64,000 nt of DNA, from the NCBI GenBank assembly GCA_047618565.1, contig JBLHKW010000001.1, positions 1 through 64,000 on the forward strand, written 5' to 3'. This DNA is from JBLHKW01 sp047618565 (GTDB lineage Bacteria; Planctomycetota; UBA1135; GCA-002686595). Positions 1 through 8,834 of the stretch are shown here, one piece after another (the first letter of the stretch is position 1; every line of letters starts with the position of its first letter). The notes below the pieces were generated by a model. That model worked only from the letters and a program-made list of their open reading frames with translations, had not been told where the DNA came from and did no database searches. Position numbers and translations under genes: made by a program.

Positions 1-127
1 CGCCAGGCTCCGCCCTGGCGGCGTTGCGCTTCCTCCGAGTATCCACGAATACGCGTCGTCAGCGCGCCTTGCCAGATCGAATCCCGACGGCTTCGAGCCC
101 GCCGTGACTTTCACCACGGGCTGCTAG
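1..127. repeat. Right end of a CTAG-bounded palindromic repeat
   Basis: The last 19 bases before the CTAG at 124-127 (TTTCACCACGGGCTGCTAG) match the right end of the larger repeat ending at 52115 with one difference. Both ends also carry AGCCCG and CGGGCT arms separated by a short loop. The window begins with a 7-bp-stem hairpin (1-20). The left end lies outside the window, so the full length is unknown, and the internal bases do not resemble the 51.9-52.1 kb copy. The element abuts the point where the neighbouring gene is cut off. Confidence 0.45.
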
Positions 128-315
128 GTTTCATCAAAGGCTGTTTCCTGATCCTGTAGCTCGGACAGGGCCATGTAGGCCTTGAGCAACGCCGGCGATC
201 CGGCGAATGTACCGAGCAGGTTGGGTATCGATCCCATGGCCTTCTCGGTGGAAGCCAGAACAGCGCGGGAGCCCTCGGGGGCGGTTTCGGTGTTGTGAAT
301 CGGGAAGGTGCTCAT
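124..315 (-). pseudogene. Carboxymuconolactone decarboxylase/AhpD-like fragment
   Basis: The 63-residue product (SRAVLASTEKAMGSIPNLLG..SPALLKAYMAL) matches the N-terminal helices of the AhpD/carboxymuconolactone decarboxylase family, whose usual length is about 150-190 residues. The reading stops at TAG inside CTAG at 124-127, just before the region that in this family carries the catalytic CxxC...H. The start ATG (313-315) has GAGGA about 7 bases upstream. The truncation coincides with the end of a palindromic repeat, so I infer that insertion or rearrangement cut the gene. A redox function is unlikely to survive because the active-site cysteines are missing. Confidence 0.6.
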
Positions 316-489
316 CTTGTTTCCTCGGATGTGGGTGCGTTCGCTGCCCCGCGGTGGGGCGATCCCCGGTTGCGCCGTTGGAGTCCAGCAGCCGGGCATG
401 TCTTACCCGCGCCGGCAAGAAAACTCGTCCGGTGGCGGTGTGCAGGGAGCCGTGTTCATGCCGGCACGCGGGTGGGCTATGCTGGTTCG

Positions 490-1110
490 ATGGCTTCTTC
501 GCAGAAAACGCGTCGGTCCAATGCGGACTGGCTCACGGCGCTTCAGGATCCGGACAGTCCTGGGGGGCCTGCGGCCCAGGTGGACTTGCGTGGGCTTGTC
601 GCAGGCGTGTTGCGCAAGGCCACGGCCAGCCACGGATCGCTGGATGACGCCACCCTGGACGACCTGACACAGGTCGCCACGCTCCAGATTCTCGACAAGC
701 TGGATCGCTTCGAGGGACGCAGCAAGTTCACCACGTGGGCGTACTCGGTGGCCGTTCGGGCGGCACTCAGCGAGCTGCGCCGCTCGCCGCGCACGTCGCT
801 CGGCGCGGGCACGGAAGAGGCGGCGCTCGGCGTTGCCGCGGATCCCGGACATGAGCCGGCGACGGTCTCGGAGCGCGAGGAGATCGTCGGGATCCTGCAC
901 CGCGTGATCGAGCGCGACCTGACCGAGCGCCAGCGCGCCGCCGTCGTCGGTGAAATGAGCGGGACGCCCCAGGCAGACCTGCTCGCGCAGCTGGGGATCA
1001 ATCGCAACGCGTTCTACAAGTTGTTACACGACGCGCGCCGCAAGCTGCACGACAGCCTTTGCGCCGCCGGCATCTGCGATGACGAGGTACGCGAGGCCTT
1101 CGACCTGTAA
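490..1110 (+). CDS. Sigma-70 family (ECF-like) RNA polymerase sigma factor
   Basis: 206 residues. Region 2 lies at about residues 51-98 (LDDLTQVATLQILDKLDRFEG, FTTWAYSVAVRAALSELRR) and region 4 at about 131-186 (DLTERQRAAVVGEMSG, then a helix-turn-helix with NRNAFYKLLHDARRKL). Region 3 is absent, as in ECF sigma factors, which recruit core RNA polymerase to dedicated promoters. The start at 490 removes an upstream stretch with no family similarity. The next gene, 14 bases downstream, encodes a small zinc-finger protein typical of cytoplasmic anti-sigma factors, so the two probably form a sigma/anti-sigma pair. The trigger is unknown. Confidence 0.85.
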   Translation: MASSQKTRRSNADWLTALQDPDSPGGPAAQVDLRGLVAGVLRKATASHGSLDDATLDDLTQVATLQILDKLDRFEGRSKFTTWAYSVAVRAALSELRRSPRTSLGAGTEEAALGVAADPGHEPATVSEREEIVGILHRVIERDLTERQRAAVVGEMSGTPQADLLAQLGINRNAFYKLLHDARRKLHDSLCAAGICDDEVREAFDL

Positions 1111-1124
1111 TCGAGGAGAACACC

Positions 1125-1352
1125 ATGAAGCTGAACCCCGATGACATCCGCCGGCTGGCACGTTTCACCCTCGAGTCGAAGCCCGATGAGCTCACCTGCG
1201 ACGAGTGGCTGCACCGGGTCGGCGAGTACGTCGAAGCGGGGGCGGAGGGCGGCACGCTGAGCGAACGGCACGAGCAGGTGGCTCGGCATGTCGATGCTTG
1301 CCCGTCGTGCGCGCAGGAGCTGGAGGTCCTGCGGGAACTCCTGCGCGAGTAG
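1125..1352 (+). CDS. Small zinc-finger anti-sigma-like protein
   Basis: 75 residues with an H55-x3-C59-x2-C62 motif (HVDACPSC) as in ZAS-type zinc anti-sigma factors. No membrane segment is visible, so it is cytoplasmic. It follows the ECF-like sigma gene by 14 bases, and the spacer contains a good Shine-Dalgarno (GAGGAGA). In the family, the zinc-binding helix occludes the sigma factor and cysteine oxidation releases it. Whether this copy is redox-sensitive cannot be told from sequence. Length and context agree; direct sigma binding is inferred. Confidence 0.75.
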   Translation: MKLNPDDIRRLARFTLESKPDELTCDEWLHRVGEYVEAGAEGGTLSERHEQVARHVDACPSCAQELEVLRELLRE

Positions 1353-1367
1353 GGACCGCAGCTTTCC

Positions 1368-2063
1368 ATGTGCGCACGTTTCGCCCAGGCCGGGTCCTCT
1401 CTCGCCACCGGTCCGTTCGCGGTGCTGATCGAGATGTGGGGCTTCGGCGGTCAGGCCCAGCGTCACAATATCGCGCCCACCCAAAAGGTACCCGTGGTGC
1501 GCGCCAAGGAGAACGGGGACGGTTATCGCGCCGACCCTCTGCGCTGGGGGCTGGTGCCGAGCTGGACCCGGGAGTTGCGCGCTTCGCGGCCGCTCGTGAA
1601 TGCGCGTAGCGAGACCGCGGCGGAGAAGCCCTCGTTTCGCAGTGCGTTCAAGAAGCGCCGTTGCGTCGTCCCGGCCAGCGGATTTCTGGAATGGAAGAGC
1701 GCGCCCACGGGCAAGCTGCCCCAGTACATCTTCCGCGCGGACGGCGAGCTGATGCTGTTCGCGGGGTTGTGGGAGAGCTGGCTCGGACCGGACGAGGTGC
1801 GACTCGATAGCTTCACCGTGCTCACGTGTGCGCCGAACGAGTTCATGAGCCAGGTCCACGACCGCATGCCGGTCGTGCTCGAGTCCTCGGCCGCCCTCAG
1901 ATGGCTGGAGCCCGAGCGCCCGGCCGCCGAACTCCAGGGCCTGCTGGCCCCCGCGGCGGAGGGTGTCCTGGACGGTTATCAGGTCAGCAAACGGGTGAAC
2001 AGCGTCAAGAATGACGACTATGGGTGCCTGGAGCCCGCCTCCACGCCAGGCCTGTTCGACTGA
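1368..2063 (+). CDS. SRAP/HMCES-family abasic-site crosslinking protein (YedK-like)
   Basis: 231 residues. The N-terminal Met-Cys places catalytic Cys2 at the mature N terminus, as in SRAP proteins, which form a thiazolidine crosslink with abasic sites in single-stranded DNA and so protect them. The other family residues are visible: N78 (PLVNARSE), E108 (GFLEWK) and H154 (VHDRMPVV), with the RWGLVPSW motif near residue 59. It starts 15 bases after the anti-sigma-like gene, so it may be co-transcribed with the sigma pair. The family is linked to DNA damage; whether this sigma factor controls it is an inference. Confidence 0.9.
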   Translation: MCARFAQAGSSLATGPFAVLIEMWGFGGQAQRHNIAPTQKVPVVRAKENGDGYRADPLRWGLVPSWTRELRASRPLVNARSETAAEKPSFRSAFKKRRCVVPASGFLEWKSAPTGKLPQYIFRADGELMLFAGLWESWLGPDEVRLDSFTVLTCAPNEFMSQVHDRMPVVLESSAALRWLEPERPAAELQGLLAPAAEGVLDGYQVSKRVNSVKNDDYGCLEPASTPGLFD

Positions 2064-2191
2064 CAGGGGCGCCCGCAGCTAGTCCCGGCCAGATCACGGT
2101 TGTTCGGATATACTTCGGTGCGCGTGACCGGCGCGATTGCCTCCCGCGCGACGCGGTGGAGTTGATCCGGGCGCCAACGGAGGCTCGGGTC

Positions 2192-4324
2192 TTGAAGACC
2201 AGCACCATCCCCACGCTGTCCCTGGTGTTAGCTCTGTCCCTGTCCTGTGGCGGGGGCGGTGGTGGAGGATCCGTCAGCACGCCTGCCACGATCCAGCCCG
2301 GGCGCTTCGCCTTCGTCGCGAACACTCTGGACAACACGCTGTCCTGTTATTCCGTCGTGCCCGATTCGGGCCGACTGCGTCCGAACGGCTACGTTGGAGG
2401 CCTGATCGGCCAGATCGCGCCCCAGGAAGTGGTGGTCCACCCGACGGGCATGTGGGTCTACACGCCGAACCTGGGCAACGGCGCGAACGGAGCAAACATC
2501 TCCGTCTACAGCATCGACCCGGACACAGGTCAGACCACGCCGCTCGTTCCGGCGGGCACCGGTGAGGGTCCCTTCGACATGCTCTTCGGTGCCGACGGGC
2601 GCTTTGCCTACGTGGCAGCGGCGGGATCGGACTCGATCTGGACCTACTCCGTGCACCAGCAGACCGGCCAGCTCAGTCTGACCGACACCCCCGTCAGCGA
2701 CGGAGTCGAGCCCACATCGATCAGCCTCGGTCCGGACGGGGCGCGCATGTTCGTGACCTATCGGGGGGGCGGCGGTGTCGTGACCTACGATGTCGATCCT
2801 GCAAACGGGCGTCTCACTCGAAGCGTTGCGCCGTTCGAGTACGGGATTGGCATGCCGGAGTTCGCCGCTGCGGGCGCGTCGGGTGAGTACCTGTACGCCT
2901 GCTACAACGATCCCGACGGCCTGGTTCAGCTGCTCATCGATCCGGACACGGGTGCGCTGACAGAAATCGCAAGCAGCCCACTGGTAAGCCCCTGCTCGGG
3001 TCTGGCCATCCACCCCGGCGGTGGATGGATCCTGATCGCGCGGGCGAGTGGTTCGCTGCGGGTCTTCGGGATCGATGCCGAGAGCGGAGAGCTCTCCCCC
3101 GTGGACGGCGATGTCGCGACCGGCGTGGATCCCGTCGACATCGCATTCGATGTGACTGCCCGCTTCGTGTACGTGACCAACGAGGGTTCGAACGACGTCT
3201 CGCTCTATGACCTCGACCTCTCGACCGGCGAGCTGGTGCCCACCGGAAGCGTGCGTGCACGCAGTCAGCCGGGAGCCCTGGCGATGACCTCGAGCGCAAC
3301 GACTGCGCGCTCCTTCGAGCCGCGCTTCCTCTACGTTGCGAGCGAAGATTCCGGCACGATCAACGGCTATCGCGTAGGGGGCACAGGCACCCTGGGTGAG
3401 CTTTCCGGCGGCGGCGTGCTGGCGGGTCAGTCACCGCACAGCCTGGCGGTCGATCCCTTTGGTCGCTTCCTTTACACGGTCGACATCGGCGCCCACAGCA
3501 TCTCGGCCTTCGTCATCGATCCGGGATCGGGTCGCCTGACTGCAGCCGGACTACCCATGCCGCTTGGCGGGCAGCCGCGCTCGGTCACCGTCGGACCGTC
3601 CGGACGCTTCGCTTTCGTGGCCAATGCGGTCGGGCGACTCGAGGCCTTCGGAATCGATGCCCAGACCGGCGAGCTGGATTATCGCGGGTCGGCGCCTACG
3701 GAGGGATTGGGCTCCGAGGCGGTCGCGGTCGATCCCACAGGACAATTCGCCTACGTCTCGAACCATGAATCCAACACGGTGACCGCGCTGCGCTTCGACC
3801 AGGGCTTCCTGACCGGCGGCGAGCTACGCATCATGAGTACGGTGACGACCTACGTCGCAGGTGATGCCAGCGCAATCCGCTTCGCGCCCGATGGGCAGCG
3901 CGCCTACGTGACCCTACCGGGATTCGCGGACCAGGTGCTGCCGTTGCACATCGACCCGTTCGACGGGAGCCTGAGCATCGGAATCTCGGGTCCAGAGGAC
4001 GGCGACGACCCCCGTTCCGTCGACATCCATCCCGATGGTGGCTACGCCTATGCAGCCGTCAACGGTGGAGTCGGCGCGGTGCGTGCCTTTCGCGTCGAGC
4101 AGGGTACAGGTGCTCTGCGTAACCCCGTGACCTACGTCATCGGGATGAACCCGATCGACCTGCGTGTCGATCCCGGCGGCGACTTTTTGTACGTGGTCAA
4201 CGAGCAGGGCCACGACATCTCCTTCCTGAAGATCGACCGCATCAGCGGTGCGCTTGAGCTGCGCGCGGCCTACCCGACCGACACGCGGCCCGTATCGATC
4301 GGGATCACTGGCGTGCTGCGCTGA
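2192..4324 (+). CDS. Beta-propeller (YVTN/lactonase-like) lipoprotein
   Basis: 710 residues. I chose the TTG at 2192 because it is preceded by GGAGG at 2179-2183 and directly starts a signal peptide ending in a lipobox (LALSLSC) followed by seven glycines. The rest is about fourteen repeats of the type PDG/GRFAYVAN...SVYSID.DTGQ, as in YVTN and 7-bladed 6-phosphogluconolactonase-like propellers. The repeats fall into two halves (about residues 30-385 and 390-710), suggesting two propellers in tandem. It is probably a surface lipoprotein; enzymatic activity is not evident. It is followed 34 bases later by the DNRLRE gene. Confidence 0.8.
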   Translation: MKTSTIPTLSLVLALSLSCGGGGGGGSVSTPATIQPGRFAFVANTLDNTLSCYSVVPDSGRLRPNGYVGGLIGQIAPQEVVVHPTGMWVYTPNLGNGANGANISVYSIDPDTGQTTPLVPAGTGEGPFDMLFGADGRFAYVAAAGSDSIWTYSVHQQTGQLSLTDTPVSDGVEPTSISLGPDGARMFVTYRGGGGVVTYDVDPANGRLTRSVAPFEYGIGMPEFAAAGASGEYLYACYNDPDGLVQLLIDPDTGALTEIASSPLVSPCSGLAIHPGGGWILIARASGSLRVFGIDAESGELSPVDGDVATGVDPVDIAFDVTARFVYVTNEGSNDVSLYDLDLSTGELVPTGSVRARSQPGALAMTSSATTARSFEPRFLYVASEDSGTINGYRVGGTGTLGELSGGGVLAGQSPHSLAVDPFGRFLYTVDIGAHSISAFVIDPGSGRLTAAGLPMPLGGQPRSVTVGPSGRFAFVANAVGRLEAFGIDAQTGELDYRGSAPTEGLGSEAVAVDPTGQFAYVSNHESNTVTALRFDQGFLTGGELRIMSTVTTYVAGDASAIRFAPDGQRAYVTLPGFADQVLPLHIDPFDGSLSIGISGPEDGDDPRSVDIHPDGGYAYAAVNGGVGAVRAFRVEQGTGALRNPVTYVIGMNPIDLRVDPGGDFLYVVNEQGHDISFLKIDRISGALELRAAYPTDTRPVSIGITGVLR

Positions 4325-4358
4325 CGCCGGATCCCTCCTGCCTCCAGTAGAGAGCCCC

Positions 4359-5441
4359 ATGACGTATCGGATTCTTGTTTTCCTGGCCCTGGTGCTTCCC
4401 TGTGACGCCGGCGTCGTGACCGTGCTCGCCGACCGCGATCAGACCCTGCACGAGTCCGCATCGGGTTGTTGCAGCAACGGCGCAGGGGCCTACTTCTTCG
4501 CTGGCGATCGCAGCGGAGGCGAGATCAACCGCGGGCTGCTCCATTTCGATGTGGCCGGTGCGGTTCCCGCGGGCGCGACCATCCTCGCCGTGCGCCTCGA
4601 CCTGAATCTGAGCCGTTCCCGTGCCGATACCGAGGCCATGACGCTCCATCGCGTCCAGCAGGACTGGGGCGAGGGATCCTCGGCTACGGGTGCGCCCGGC
4701 ACAGGTGCGGCCATCGGTGCGGGTGCGCCCGCGGTGACCGCCGACGCGACCTGGCTGCACACCTTCGCTCCCGGCTCCTCCTGGACCCACCCGGGCGGCG
4801 ACTACGACGCCGTGCCGAGCGCCACCTCACTCATGGGCGGCGCGGCCGGCGTCGGCCCGCAGTCCTTCAGCTCGGCGACGATGACGGCCGACGCCCAGGC
4901 CTGGCTCGAGGACGGCGCCGCCAATTTTGGCTGGCTCCTGCGTGCCGAGGACGAGGCTGGAAGCCGCTCCGCTCGCCGCTTCGACACCCGTGAATCAGGT
5001 GACCCGGCGATCACGCCCCGCATCGAGATCGTCTTCAGTGAGTCTCTCGGCAGCAACTACTGCGTCGCTGCCGCAAACTCCGTCGGTGCCGGCGCCCTGA
5101 TTTCCGCCACCGGCTGCCTGATCGCTTCCCAGCAGGCCTTCAGCCTGCAGGCCAGCGAACTCCCGGCGCGCGCACCGGGCCTCTTCTTCTTCAGCCCGAC
5201 CCAGGTCCAGACCCCGATGGGCGACGGCTTCCTGTGCGTCGGAGGCAACAGCGTGGGCATCTACCCGCCCGCCTTCGCCGACAACGCGGGCGTCGTGCAG
5301 CGCGAGCTCAACTTCGCCACCCCGGCCGCCAGCACGGTCATCAGTGCTGCCGACCTGAACTTCCAGTTCTGGTACCGTGACCGCGCCGCAGCCGGCGCCG
5401 GCCACAATTTGAGCAACGGGCTCAACGTGATCTTCCAGTGA
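4359..5441 (+). CDS. Secreted DNRLRE-domain protein with C-terminal FQFWYRD module
   Basis: 360 residues. A short signal peptide (MTYRILVFLALVLPCDAG) leads into a DNRLRE-type domain (residues about 20-230: TVLADRDQTLHE, AEAMTLHRVQQDWGEG, ITPRIEIVF), a beta-sandwich fold found in secreted and surface proteins. The last 130 residues form the module shared with four other proteins here: YCVAAANSVGAGA, GDGFLCVGG, FQFWYRD, NLSNGLNVIF. The gene follows the propeller lipoprotein by 34 bases and is likely co-transcribed with it. Its role is unknown; a structural or surface-attached function is most likely. Confidence 0.75.
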   Translation: MTYRILVFLALVLPCDAGVVTVLADRDQTLHESASGCCSNGAGAYFFAGDRSGGEINRGLLHFDVAGAVPAGATILAVRLDLNLSRSRADTEAMTLHRVQQDWGEGSSATGAPGTGAAIGAGAPAVTADATWLHTFAPGSSWTHPGGDYDAVPSATSLMGGAAGVGPQSFSSATMTADAQAWLEDGAANFGWLLRAEDEAGSRSARRFDTRESGDPAITPRIEIVFSESLGSNYCVAAANSVGAGALISATGCLIASQQAFSLQASELPARAPGLFFFSPTQVQTPMGDGFLCVGGNSVGIYPPAFADNAGVVQRELNFATPAASTVISAADLNFQFWYRDRAAAGAGHNLSNGLNVIFQ

Positions 5442-5499
5442 TCGCGCGGACGCTCAGGGGTGCTGCGACACGAAGGATCCCACCCAACGTCCGCCGATC

Positions 5500-6444
5500 G
5501 TGATGTTCAGAGTTTCAGAGTCCTTCCGTTTCCGTGGGTGGCCCGTGCTCGCCCTCGGCCTGTGCCTGGTCGGCTGCGGTGCTGGAGAAGAAGCGGCATC
5601 GGTTCGTCGGGCTGCGGGAGCCTTCGAGATGCCGCTCTGGCCGGAGGGGCCGCCGACGGGCAATGGTCTCGTCGGAGCCGAAGTGCTCGGGCCGTGCATC
5701 AGCAACATTTCGACGGCGACGCTGACGGTCTACCTGCCCGACGCCGAGCTCGCGACGGGCGCGGCGCTCGTGGTCTTGCCGGGGGGAGGCTACGGATTCC
5801 TCTGTGTGGAGCAGGAGGGCTGGGACGTCAGTGTAGGGCTGGTCGAGCGAGGTATCGCGGCGATCGTTCTGAAGTACCGCTTGCCCAACGGGAACTGGCG
5901 CGTGCCCGCTGACGACGCGCGCCGGGCGCTACGGACGGTGCGGCACAGGGCTGCGGAGTGGGGCATCGATCCGGGGCGGGTCGGGATCTGGGGCTTCTCG
6001 GCTGGAGGGCATCTGGCGGGTACGCTGGCGAGCGACTTCGACGGAGGGGATCCGGGGGCGCTGGATGCGGTCGAGCGGGAGAGTTGCCGGCCCGATCTTG
6101 CGGCGCTGTTCTATCCTGTCGTGACCATGGAGGAGGGCGTGACCCATGCGCTCTCGCGCCAGCGTTTGCTGGGGCAGCGACCGGCGGCCGAGCTGGTGGA
6201 GCGCTACAGCATCGAGAGGCGTGTGACCGCGGCGTTCCCGCCGACGTTCCTGATGCATTGCGAGGACGACCCGCTGGTGCCTATCGAGAACAGCGTGCGC
6301 CTGCACGATCAGCTGCTGGAGCACGGAGTATCGGTGGAGTGGCTCACCTTCGAGCGCGGCGGACATGGCACCGAGGTGCTGCAGCGCAACCCTTCATGGC
6401 TGGGCGCGTTCGACGCCTGGCTGACGGCCCAGGGCTGGCAGTGA
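5500..6444 (+). CDS. Alpha/beta-hydrolase (acetylesterase-like) lipoprotein
   Basis: 314 residues. The N terminus has a signal peptide with lipobox LVGC (Cys26). The alpha/beta-hydrolase core shows an oxyanion loop (VVLPGGGYGF), nucleophile Ser167 in WGFSAGG, an acidic residue in CEDDPLVP, and a histidine in GGHGTE near the C terminus, so the catalytic triad is complete. The closest groups are the acetyl-xylan-esterase-like and esterase/lipase families that deacylate polysaccharides or small esters in the periplasm. The substrate is not determined. Start at 5500 or the next Met at 5503. Confidence 0.8.
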   Translation: MMFRVSESFRFRGWPVLALGLCLVGCGAGEEAASVRRAAGAFEMPLWPEGPPTGNGLVGAEVLGPCISNISTATLTVYLPDAELATGAALVVLPGGGYGFLCVEQEGWDVSVGLVERGIAAIVLKYRLPNGNWRVPADDARRALRTVRHRAAEWGIDPGRVGIWGFSAGGHLAGTLASDFDGGDPGALDAVERESCRPDLAALFYPVVTMEEGVTHALSRQRLLGQRPAAELVERYSIERRVTAAFPPTFLMHCEDDPLVPIENSVRLHDQLLEHGVSVEWLTFERGGHGTEVLQRNPSWLGAFDAWLTAQGWQ

Positions 6445-6544
6445 CGGGAGGCGACGCGCCGCGCTGTGGCGCAGGGCGCCCAGTCCGGCGGCGCGTATTT
6501 CCCGTCGATATGGCATCATCCTGCGCGACCGCGTCGCCGCAACC

Positions 6545-7591
6545 ATGACCGAGTACTCCATCTGCACCACGATTCCCGACAGCGCGATCGAAGTGGCGGC
6601 GACGAACCTGCGCGGTGTTCTGGACCAGGCCATCGAGTACAGGTCGGAGCAGGCCGCGCTCGTGGTATGGGACGGGGGCTGCGACCTCGCCATGGCGCTC
6701 ACCGAGGGCTACCGGCGTTGCCTGCCTGAAGCGACCTTCCTCGATTTCGAGCGCATCGCTCCCGCGGCCATCATGGCAGCCTTCGATCTGCTCCTGCCGG
6801 GCGACCTGGTGGTGCTGGTCCAGTCGACCAATTTCAGGCTCGACGCGTTCCGGATCCGCATCGAGCTGTTCAAGCGTTCACTGAAGGTGATCGAGCACCC
6901 GCACCTGGAGCGTATGCGGGCCGGCGAGTGCGAGGTCTATATCGAATCACTGGCCTACGACCCGGGCTACTTTCGCGGTGTGGGGCGCGCCCTGAAGACC
7001 AGGATCGACCGCGCGCAGGAGTGTGTGGTCGATAGCGGTGGCGAGCGCCTGATCTACCCAGCAGCCCTCGAGCCGGCCAAGGTCAACATCGGGGACTACA
7101 CGGGCATGAAGAACACCGGTGGGCAGTATCCCATCGGGGAGGTATTCACGGAGTCGAAGGACCTGGAGGCGGTGAATGGGCGCGTGCGCATCGCGTTCTT
7201 CGGGGATACCAAGTTCAGGGTCAACAAGCCCCCGGTACCCATCACCTTGACCGTCGAGCGTGGGCGGGTCGCGGGCGTGACCGCTTCTACTCCCGACTTC
7301 GAGCGGGTGCTCGAGAACATCCGTGCCGACGAGGGCGAGGTCTGGGTGCGTGAGCTGGGCTTCGGCTTGAACCGCGCCTTCTCCCACGAACGGACCGTCA
7401 GCGACATCGGCACGTTCGAACGCATGTGCGGCGTTCACCTGTCGCTAGGCGCCAAGCACCTCAGCTACAAGAAGCCCAACATTCGCAAGAAGGGCGCCAG
7501 GCACCACGTGGATGTCTTCGTCGTCACGGAATCGGTCTGGCTGGATGACGAACGGATCTACCGCGCTGGCGAAGGCTGGATCTGCGAATAG
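6545..7591 (+). CDS. M29-like metallopeptidase-fold protein
   Basis: 348 residues, cytoplasmic. The C-terminal half carries the pattern of metal ligands of family M29 (thermophilic aminopeptidase T type): E199 (PIGEVFTE), E270 (VRELGFGLN), H298 (CGVHLSLG), and H321/D323 (ARHHVDVF). The N-terminal half is a more divergent alpha/beta domain. M29 enzymes remove N-terminal residues using two metal ions, and related proteins open aromatic rings as dioxygenases, so aminopeptidase activity is likely but not certain. The gene stands alone between the esterase and a convergent porin gene. Confidence 0.65.
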   Translation: MTEYSICTTIPDSAIEVAATNLRGVLDQAIEYRSEQAALVVWDGGCDLAMALTEGYRRCLPEATFLDFERIAPAAIMAAFDLLLPGDLVVLVQSTNFRLDAFRIRIELFKRSLKVIEHPHLERMRAGECEVYIESLAYDPGYFRGVGRALKTRIDRAQECVVDSGGERLIYPAALEPAKVNIGDYTGMKNTGGQYPIGEVFTESKDLEAVNGRVRIAFFGDTKFRVNKPPVPITLTVERGRVAGVTASTPDFERVLENIRADEGEVWVRELGFGLNRAFSHERTVSDIGTFERMCGVHLSLGAKHLSYKKPNIRKKGARHHVDVFVVTESVWLDDERIYRAGEGWICE

Positions 7592-7646
7592 CAGGCCGTC
7601 GATAGGGCAAGCCGCGCCTCGGGGCTGCGGCGATCGCCGCTCCAGT

Positions 7647-8834
7647 TCAGAACTTGACGTTCAGGTCGAAGCGGATACGCCAGGGGGACGTGGGGTCTCC
7701 GGGATTGCTCTCCAGCGGGTCCGAGACCAGGCCCCAGAGAACGAGACCGACGCCATCGCTCAGCTGGTAGTTGACGCCCAGCAGGTGGCTCTGGTGGTTC
7801 GTGGCGAGCAGGAAGTCGTCCTGGGCAAAGGCCGAGAAGACCGAGTCCTGCTCGATTCGCTGGTACTGGTAATAAAGCAGCCAGTCGCCCGGGACAGCAT
7901 GGCTGCCATAGGATACACCAGCGGCAAAGCCGTCGCCGCGTTCGTCAGCGCGCGCGTTGTGCAGGAATTCGGTCGAGAGGATGAGTGGACTCGACAGGCC
8001 CTCAAAGGTGAAGCCCGCGTTGAGGTCGAGGATGCCGTAGTCGGACACGAAACGGTCCGGGCTCCCATCCATGTCGTCGTCGACCGTCGCGTTGCCGCGG
8101 TTCTCATCGAGCAGCTCCGTGGATCCGCCCGGCTCGACGCTCGTGTAACCGTAGTAGGCCAAGGCAAAGCGCGAGCGCCAGTCGCTGCTGAGCCTTGCGC
8201 TGGACGTCACCTCGGCGGCGATAAGGGCCGCGTCGTTCGCCGCACGCTGTTCCTGCAATGCATACACACCGAGCGTCGCGTCGACCGAGTCGACCAGGGT
8301 CAGGTCCTTGAAGCTCTTGCGCGCGAGCACGCCTTCGGGCTGTACGTCCGCGTCCCAGAGCAGTTCCCCGTACACCTCATTGCGGTAGAAGGGATGGCTG
8401 AACTTCCCGCCCCGGACTTCGCTGTCGGTCCAGGTCTCCGGGCGGTAGGTCAGGTAGGCGCGGTCGAGACTGAGCCCGAAGCCTTCGAAGCCATCTCCGA
8501 GGGTGACGTGCGTCGAGTTCGGATCGGTCGGGTCACCCGTGACCATGCGTGCTCCGACCTCCGTGCGCTGGTCGATCCGGTAGTTGGCACCGAGGCGCAA
8601 GCGCATGACCTGGCGGTGCCGGTCGGGGTTGCTTCCCAGGTCGAAGCTGGACTCTTGGCGCAGGCGCAGATCCCCGTAGAGGCGGAGATCTTCGAGCACG
8701 TGGGGCCAGGTGGCGGAGTCCGTGCTGCTGGATCCGGTAGCTTGCCACGCGGCCGGAGCGGGCGCTGCCGCACATGGCAGGGCCAGCAGGCAGGCACTGG
8801 CCCACACGGAGAGTGCTGCGATCTTGCCCGTCAT
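7647..8834 (-). CDS. Putative outer-membrane porin
   Basis: 395 residues. A signal peptide is followed by alternating hydrophobic/polar strands (DLRLYGDLRLRQESSFD, RQVMRLRLGANYRID, YLTYRP, GGKFSHPF) and a C-terminal phenylalanine after LNVKF, as in outer-membrane beta-barrels of the putative-porin type. The start ATG overlaps the stop of the upstream phosphate-binding-like gene (ATGA), so the two form one transcription and translation unit. This suggests that the porin admits the ligand caught by the binding protein. Specificity is unknown. The 14-bp perfect palindrome at 7627-7640 lies between this gene and the convergent gene. Confidence 0.75.
   Translation of the reverse strand: MTGKIAALSVWASACLLALPCAAAPAPAAWQATGSSSTDSATWPHVLEDLRLYGDLRLRQESSFDLGSNPDRHRQVMRLRLGANYRIDQRTEVGARMVTGDPTDPNSTHVTLGDGFEGFGLSLDRAYLTYRPETWTDSEVRGGKFSHPFYRNEVYGELLWDADVQPEGVLARKSFKDLTLVDSVDATLGVYALQEQRAANDAALIAAEVTSSARLSSDWRSRFALAYYGYTSVEPGGSTELLDENRGNATVDDDMDGSPDRFVSDYGILDLNAGFTFEGLSSPLILSTEFLHNARADERGDGFAAGVSYGSHAVPGDWLLYYQYQRIEQDSVFSAFAQDDFLLATNHQSHLLGVNYQLSDGVGLVLWGLVSDPLESNPGDPTSPWRIRFDLNVKF

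Noticed and set aside
1..20. Hairpin at the window edge as a terminator
   Set aside because: No T-tract on either strand and no known gene ending there within the window; it is more likely part of the repeat.
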